Source of the DNA: Trileptium ribeirensis | Lineage: Eukaryota > Nematoda > Enoplea > Enoplida > Thoracostomopsidae | DNA length: 64,000 bases | Direction: 5' to 3' | NCBI GenBank assembly: GCA_030248225.1 | Contig: JASANE010007089.1 | Location: 1 to 64,000, forward strand | In this document: positions 56,794 through 64,000 of the stretch, piece after piece | Position numbering within the stretch: position 1 is the stretch's first letter | Layout of the letters: each line of letters opens with the position of its first letter | Made by a program: the position numbers and the translations under genes | Notes under the pieces: model-generated | What the model was told of the DNA's origin: nothing | The model's input: the letters and a program-made list of their open reading frames with translations, nothing else | Database searches by the model: none

Positions 56794-59700
56794 ATGTCAC
56801 CTCAGCGAACGACACCTAGCGCAGCAATCCCGAAAGAATCGACGATGCAAGAAAAGAACGTCGAAAATGGAAAACCGACAGCGACAAGTCATAGCACAAT
56901 GCAAGAACCAAAAGAAACAACGCAGGAACCAAACAGGAACAATCGAGCCAGAAAGCCAAGAGCAACAACAAAACGGAAGAAACTTACAAGAAACGAACAC
57001 CGAAACGTTTCAAGAAAAAACAAGCATCGACGAACTATTCACAGCAATGGAAGAACGTGAAAAAGAAACCCGAAAAATGATGCAAGTACTCCAGCAACAA
57101 AATGAAAGACAATTGCAGTTCATAAAGAAGCATGTAACTTTGACTAAAGAACTGCAACAATTATGCCAAAGTTTTGACCAAAACGAATCGCAGATTTCAC
57201 CGACACAACCAAGAAAATAATTACAAAATGATGATGGGGATGAAGGAGTCTAAGTATGCCAAGACAACGTAAATCAAGGAAGACCCTTCAACCGAGGCCA
57301 AGTGTGGACGGTGCCGAACAACGACAAAGAATCGGAGCAAGGTTACCCGATAACAATTACGGTCAGCGACCAAGAAGTAACCGGTGGAAAAAGAAGCACA
57401 ATCGAGATTTACGAGCAACAACAACAATCGAGCAAAAACGATAACAAGAATATAACTACCGGTGAATATCGAATGCGATTCGGTGCAGGCGGTGCAAGTC
57501 AAAAGCGATCCAACGCAAATCGAGACCAATCTAATACAAACTACGATTATTTCAGTGCAACCACAGAACGATTCGGTACAAAATCAATGCGACCCAATAC
57601 AAACCGAGCTCAAGCTGAAACAAAATTCGATCCATTCGGTGCAATCAACGATCAATTCGATGCAATTCAAACAAGACCCGATGCAAATCGATACGCATTA
57701 TGACCGATACAGTGCAAACAATGACAAAGTTGGTGCAAATCGAATACGATTCAACGTAAACCAAGATCAATCCGAAACAAACTGACCGAATCGGTGCAAG
57801 TAAAGAACCAATCGGTGCAAGTAAAGAACCAATCGGTGCAAATCGAAATCGATTCAAAATAAACAATGACCAACCTGACATAAACTACGACTAGTCGGTA
57901 GTGGAACTACATTTGTGAGCGGAGCTTGGGCTGTGGCATTACGAATGTACTCAATTTTATGTTCTTGTAACTACATTGCATTGGGCATAGGGCTTTATCA
58001 TTGGTAAAAATATATTTGAATTCTTCGACCCAAAAACCCTATAGTGGTTTGATCGAAACGATTCTATTTCAATAAATAACACAAATATTGCAAAATTATC
58101 TATTGTAGCTGCATAAGCTTAACTAATTAGTTAATTACTTATTAAGCATTTAAAATTTTTAATCCCAAATATCAGGTATACACTCTGACATGATAGGCTT
58201 TCAAACAAAAAAGTTTTTAAAAATCGGTTTAGTGGTTCTTGAGATCCGTCGGACCGAACGAACGGACGGACATCGACCTTTTTAGTCCCAGACAGAAAAT
58301 AAAAACGCTTCGCTCGGTTTCGCCTCGCTCCGCTCAATCAATTCGGTGCAATCCAACGTAAACTCGGAACAATTCGGTGCAAATCAATATCGAGTCGGCA
58401 CGAACCACATGCGATACAATACTAACTGAGATCAAAGCGACACGAATTATGAACAATTTGGTACAAATCAAGCGCAAGTCGGTGCAAATCAAGATCGAAT
58501 CGGTGCAAATAAAGAACGAATCGGTGCATGTCAAACGGTGAACACATGGGATCAACTACAAGTCCCGAGCGTGACAACAAATTACGGTGCAGCTCAAAGG
58601 GTAAACGGATACAACCGAATGCAAACCCCATACGTGACGAAGAATTGCGGGACGTATCAAACGACTAGCACATGGAACCAAGTGCAACTCAACAACAACC
58701 GGAGCAATACAAAACGACGCGTATCGATATTACGGTGCAACGCCTATGATACCGCAGTACAATCAAATCCCACTCGCGGGAAGTAATTCGAAGATCCATC
58801 CCGGAGTACCATTAGAAACAGCAACACAGTATATAAGTAAACTGCACCAACCGCGACCTGATGGCGATGAACCAACAGTTAATCGAAGCGTTGATCAAGG
58901 TGGCGACTAAACAAACACCGCAGGTACGGAACACAACGCAACAATCAATAGGCCAAGCGATCATGGTCAAGATGGAGAATGAAGTCCGAAACCTACAATC
59001 GTACAAGGCGACAGCAGCTTCGAGGAATTTCACAGAGAACTCGAGAAAGCGCTAGCCCAAGATGGAATTGACGATGCACAAGAGAAACTCCGAGTCTTGA
59101 AAGCCAATATACCAAGCGGAAGAATACTTGGAAGTATTGACGCTCGAAAACGCTAAAGAACTTAGCAACTACAACGAATTGGTCAAAAACTTTGAAGAAC
59201 GATTCGATTTTCACGACGAATCACATGATCAAGTTATAGAGTCTACGTCAAACGGGAATGGTCAAAGACTTCGTTTATGGATTACGGGTGTATGCAGAAC
59301 GACACCTGACCGCGAGAAGCATACCCGAGTCAATCGTCAACGAGGTCCTCAAGTCCGCACTGATCACAGGATTAAAGAATGACATTCTAAACCGATTGTG
59401 CGTGACGAAAGAACAGACGTTCACGACATTGAGAGAGAAAGCCGAAGCAGTCGAGAACTTGGATCAACAAACGACCCAAGGATTACAAAGCATAGACGAG
59501 CAACGACCAAGGTATAGAGAAATACAATCGAGTCAACCGAGTACAAACCAAACGAGACGAACACCGGCCAACAAGAGATTGTAAAGACCGCAAACGCAAT
59601 GGTGGAACACTCAATCGATACAAGTACCACAACAGCAACAAATCGTGCAACCGTGGACGATACCGATACCAGTGATGCCAACACAGAACGGCATGAATTA

Positions 59701-60217
59701 CCAGCAACCGGTACAACTATATTACCAACCGATGGAAATGCAACAAGCAACGTCGCAAGCGATATGCTCGGGGCAAATGTCGCAAGCATCAACGAAACCG
59801 CAGATGAATTGGCAAAAAGAGCAAAGAATGTCAATATCGATGATAAATAAACAACAGCAAAATTGGCAAACGTTGACGAACCAAACGCCACCAAGATGCA
59901 ACAACTGTGGTAGGCATGGCCATATTATAGAACAATGCTTTCCAAGGAACGCAGAGAAAAACGCAAGAGGAGCGCGAATGGAGAATCAGCAACATAACCA
60001 CAACCGATACAGAGTGGTACCAAAGGGATCGAGTCCATATAACGAAAGAATGAACAATGAACCGACGAGATCGAGTGGAGTACAACAAAGAAAGAACATT
60101 ACAAAAGAACCAAAGAACACCGAAGATATATCGGCTGAAAAAGAACAATTCGTAGCATTGAACCAAATAGATAGAACAGAAGAACATGAACTATATACCG
60201 ACCTGACGGTGCTGTGA
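56794..60217 (+). pseudogene. gag: Gag of the second LTR-type element, copy 2
   Basis: Duplicate of 17999-21442 with the same frame changes, Gln/Asn-rich middle and CCHC knuckle (59897-59938). One substitution near 59259 creates an ATG so that the capsid C-terminal block reads as a slightly longer frame (59258-59584) than in copy 1. The stop before the protease is TGA here (60215-60217) but TAA in copy 1. Confidence 0.75.
57916..58335. mobile_element. TGAGCGGAGC-ended TIR element, copy 2
   Basis: Same insertion as 19121-19561, in the same gag repeat array, with intact end repeats and only one copy of the 20-bp internal unit. Confidence 0.65.
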
Positions 60218-60550
60218 AGATACTACATCGATGCGTACCTGGAAGGGACTGAGAAACTTCGAGGTCTGTTCGGTACTGGGGCACAAATAATAATCAGCGA
60301 GGAACAATACGAAAAACACTTCAGTCACTTGCCGCTCAAAGAAACGCCATTATGCCCGGTAGCGTTCAATGGAGAATTCGCACAAAGAGCGATAGGCTTC
60401 TTCTTTGTACCGGTCCAGTTAGAAAAGAAGGTTCGAAAGATACTATTCATTGTGATGCGAAATTTTTCCAAGATTCATATATATGGACACGATTTCCTAG
60501 CAGCATTCGAATTGGTAATTGGCTATCGGCAATTAGAAATATCTGACTAG
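60218..60550 (+). pseudogene. pro: Retropepsin-like protease, copy 2
   Basis: Duplicate of 21443-21775 in frame with the gag knuckle ORF. The GTG in place of D-T/S-G is retained at 60272-60280, and the IYGHDFLAAF block and terminal TAG are the same. Confidence 0.7.
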
Positions 60551-60572
60551 AAAATTTTTACCCCATACGTAA

Positions 60573-61215
60573 GTGGCGAGTAAACGAAATGGCGTCCAAA
60601 GCAAATTGAGTTGTGCAATGTATCGAACGCGCAATTACAAACAAAATTAAAGACGAGCAGAAAGAAGCCCCACATAAGGTCAAAGAAGAACAACGAAAAG
60701 GAAGACAAAGAACAAAAGAAGCATCGAGTAATTACAGTGGATCAAGAAGAATCCGATTTCGAAACATCATCGATATTCGAACGGCGATACAAGTACAACC
60801 AACCCAAAGGGAAGACAGTCAATGGTCCGACATCGAAAGCCAAGACGAAACAAGAAGAGGCAAACAACTACTTATCGGTGACGGACAAAAAGTGTACAGT
60901 TGAAAGAAACATTCGGAGGAACCTACGACAGTGGTGAAGAAAATAGAAAAGAAAAAGCCCCAAGAAAGAAAAGACTCACAAACCCAAAAGATGGGGCAAA
61001 CAAAGAATCGACCAAAGGAAAATCAAGCACAAAAAGGAAAGAACAATAACAGAAGGAAAAGCTTCTAGTGACCGAACACGTAATAGCAATTAATGGAGAA
61101 GACCAATTATTCGTAATTGTAGGCGAAACCTCAGAAGAAGAAGAATAGCCATTGGAAACAATACGCGAAACCTCAGAAGCAGAAGAAGATACATTATGTG
61201 TGCAATCAGCATGTC
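60573..61215 (+). pseudogene. Lys/Glu-rich remnant after the protease, copy 2
   Basis: Duplicate of 21798-22440. A small deletion near 60618 removes the in-frame ATG-to-Lys run seen in copy 1, so the frame now starts at 60611. No LTR-type RT follows. Confidence 0.45.
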
Positions 61216-61449
61216 AACACTCTTGCTCTACCTTTCGATAATGTTTCGTCAATTGAAAATAACCATTTTAACATTAATGATTTAAATTTGCAATTTTGCA
61301 AATCGTCACACACTAACAATATTTGAAATAGTTCAGAATATGAGGTTGCTCTATCTGATAGTCTATTACCTTCGTCCTTTTGTTCTACAAATCAAGAAAT
61401 ATTACAAAATTTTAATTCATCAACAAATTTAAATTTATCAAGTATGAAA

Positions 61450-62214
61450 ATGACTTAATACTTGTCTTTCAACGCCAGAAACCTTGTGAATAAGATTAAA
61501 TTGTTTCGTGCTATTGTTTCTTGAAACAACTATGATATTATTTTAATTTGTGAGTCGTGGGGTTGTGCTAGTGTACTGCCAGGCGAATTTGAAATAAGTG
61601 GTTACACCGTCTACCGTTCCGACCGAAAATCATCTACCGGGGGTGGAGTTCTTATATATGTTGCTAGTACTCTAAATTCAACCCTTTTCCACATAGAACC
61701 AGTGCAGTACGATGATATTGTTGCCTGCCAGTTATAACTTTGCTCAAAAACCAAACTAATATTTGTGTGTACTTATCGGTCAAATTCGAACACTCCGGAA
61801 TTAAATTCCTTATTGTTCGAAATATTACGTGATATTTGTCTCTCTGATAATGCCAGTATTGTCATAGCCGGTGACTTCAACTACCCAGAAATTTCATGGT
61901 CCGACGGCACATGGCACACATCAGCGGATAAATTTATGGAAACAATAAGGGATTGTGGTCTTACACAACATGTGAACGTACGGACTACAAATAATGCGCT
62001 TCTTGACCTGATTCTTTGTAGTGAACCCAATGCGGTTGACAATGTTATTGCTTTGCCACCGATTGGTGCTGCAGATCATCTTTGTTTCACATTTAATGTT
62101 CATCATAACGGTTCAGCCCGTCATGTTCCAACGTCCATAAACCGATATAATGTTTGGCGTGCTGATTGGAAAAAAATTGGACAACGACTCTGTCACACCG
62201 GCCATCACGGGTGA
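61450..62214 (+). pseudogene. LINE A endonuclease, copy 2
   Basis: Duplicate of 22680-23441 with the GDFN and terminal ADH blocks. Open frame at 61765-62214; the upstream breaks are the same. Confidence 0.85.
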
Positions 62215-63761
62215 TGTCTACGCTGACTGGAACTTGTTTAAATGTACGGCAATCAACGCACTCCGTATGTATTCTCTGAAAAATGCAAAAAGGACCCACC
62301 GTGGGTTGATAAAACAACTATGCTTGCATATCGTCTTATGCGTAACGCCTATCGCGCTTGGATGAGAACTCTTCTCATCTGCACACACTTTTGAAATTTA
62401 TTTTGTCAAAAAAATTGTTTGAAAATGAATGTAACAAGGCTGTGTGGTATTTTGAAAGAAAACTTACAATAAACATCAACGCGGATCCGAAGTCCTTTTG
62501 GGCTTACTTAAATCGAAAACAGTCGTCTAAACCGCGCATAGGACCACTTAAAGTTGATGGTAGTGTAATATTGGGCGATACAGAAGGTGCTGAACAACTA
62601 AATTTGTATTTTCAATCCATTTACGTAAATGAACCAAGCTCTGGACCTACCAACCTGCCTTTTCGTACCCATGCTCGACTTACTGATATAAACTTTAACG
62701 AAGAAGACGTGCTTAGAGTGCTTGAAAATTTAAAAGTGAAATCAACTCCCGGTCCAGATGATTTGAGCAATCCAGTTTTGAGACTCTGTGCTAAAACATT
62801 TCAGGTCCTTTAACATTACTTTTTAAGAACTCTATTCAGAACGGTGTCATTCCGTCAGATTGGTTGCACGCAATTATTGCCCCTCTTCATAAAACCGGAA
62901 ACCGATCGCTTGTCAGCAATTATCGCCCAATCAGTCTGACATCTTGTACTTGTAAAGTATTGGAAAAAGTAATTAATGACAAACTTGTAGAATTTGCTCA
63001 TACTAACAACTTGTGGGTCCACTGCACAGTTGGGATTTATTACTGGCCGAACGTGCGAAACCCAATTGCTTGACTATTTAAATGTCGTTACTCAGATTGT
63101 GGACAGTGGTGACTGCGTAGACGTTATATACCTCGATCTTAGAAAAGCGTTCGATAGGGTTCCCCACCGGCGGTTGCTAACTAAATTGACATCGTACGGC
63201 ATCACGGGTAATCTCCTTAACTGGGTCGCATGTTTTCTTGCTAATCGTACTCAACCAGTTGTAGTTAATGGTTCCAAGTCGTCTAATTTGCGAGTCGCTT
63301 CGGGTGTCCCACAAGGAAGCATTCTTGTACCAATTCTCTTTCTATACTGTATCAACGACCTCTCCGCCTGTTTATAATACTCACAAGTGTGGCTTTTTGC
63401 GGAATACTAAAATACTGAAGCGAATTTGTAAAAGAAGGGAATCTACTAACATTAAGGCATTGCAGCGAGACTTGCACTCACTGGAATTATACGCAACTAC
63501 ATGGCTTCTTGACTTCAACGTCAGTAAATCTGCATGTCTATTTCGGCAGCCGTAATCCAGGAGCTGTATATTCGCTTCAGAACAGCAACATACCTGATAA
63601 ATCCGTGATGAAGGATTTGGGTGTTCTTGTGTCCACTAACCTCAAATTTCATGATCATTGTAATAGCATTATGGCTAACAGCAATAAGCTCCTGGCGTTT
63701 ATATCTCGATCATTTCGATATTGGAGTGGTGAATCATTTAAGGCGGTATATTACTCCTCTA
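62215..63761 (+). pseudogene. LINE A reverse transcriptase, copy 2
   Basis: Duplicate of 23442-24987, with the same two-base loss in the F-A-D-D block (about 63396-63407) and the same frame changes. A one-base difference near 62376 slightly lengthens the linker frame (62358-62813). Confidence 0.85.
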
Positions 63762-64000
63762 GAAGTTGCCTGTACACTAAATGACTATTTTGCCAGTGTC
63801 TTCAATGAAGAAAACACAGATACTGTACCAACATACCCAATGAGAACTAATGTGATACTGGAAAATGTCTCGTTTAGTTGCCTCTCTGTACATAAAACCT
63901 TACTTGGTCTCAAAGCACAATCAGCATCTGGTCCAGACGATATTCCGAACCTACTTTTATCCAAATGTGCTACCGCTCTGGCAAGCCCATTGTGTATGCT
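63761..64000 (+). pseudogene. LINE B reverse transcriptase, copy 2, cut by window end
   Basis: The LINE A/LINE B fusion is reproduced at the same base. Only the start of the RT (to about the ASPLCML block) is inside the window. Confidence 0.85.

Larger units (their letters stand above)
53549..64000. repeat. Large direct duplication, copy 2 (runs off the window)
   Basis: Same order and orientation as 14754-25226, offset 38795 at the left end and 38774 at the right. Differences include scattered substitutions, single-base indels (near 54150 and 54627) and absence of one 20-bp tandem unit. All internal element junctions and most disabling changes are shared. The right boundary lies outside the window. 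Confidence 0.95.

Overview
The window looks like repeat-dense nuclear DNA of an animal, probably an invertebrate. Evidence: AT-rich intergenic sequence, CR1/L2-type non-LTR retrotransposons, Ty3/Gypsy-type LTR retrotransposons, a piggyBac element with TTAA sites, tRNA-derived SINE-like modules, and no operons or prokaryotic signals. The species cannot be read from the sequence. I found no convincing intact host gene; nearly every long reading frame is a decayed mobile-element protein.

Region 1 (218-14575): a Ty3/Gypsy gag-pol (854-7014: Gag with two zinc knuckles, retropepsin, RT, RNase H, integrase) ends in a PHD zinc finger. It is followed by about 4 kb of further decayed coding sequence that I do not recognise (7607-11626) and a small ORF (11731-12093). 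Next come a 128-bp hairpin unit and about 700 bp almost free of G on the + strand. Two ~284-bp direct repeats (218-500 and 14292-14575, about 95% identical by eye) bracket all of this. If they are LTRs, this is one 14.4-kb element with cargo.

Region 2 (14754 to about 27780): a mosaic of an antisense CR1-like 3' end, a second LTR-type gag-pro (17999-21775), a CR1-like endonuclease-RT (22680-24987), two more RT pieces fused in the same orientation (24987-27231), and an antisense LINE ORF1-like piece. At least 10.45 kb of this mosaic (14754-25226) recurs in the same order and orientation at 53549-64000 and runs off the window.

Region 3 (27960-44729): an antisense L2-like RT tail, a 1.9-kb TA/TIR element with a nested insertion, a third copy of a TGAGCGGAGC-ended element, SINE-like modules, hairpins and tandem repeats. 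At 40395-41259 there is a three-unit array whose units carry piggyBac-type ends and a tRNA-like promoter.

Region 4 (44730-53548): a 1.56-kb repeat present twice, once flanked by ~200-bp direct repeats like an LTR element (48957-50918) and once without them (44730-46293). A 2.15-kb piggyBac element (46557-48710) lies between the copies and shares its terminal sequence with the 40.4-kb array. 50919-53548 has no recognisable gene.

The genes work only as parts of separate mobile elements. The LTR elements encode capsid, protease, polymerase and integrase; the LINEs encode endonuclease and RT; the piggyBac relic retains part of a transposase. All show stops, frameshifts or truncation except the RT-B domain, whose frame is long and uninterrupted but lacks an endonuclease.
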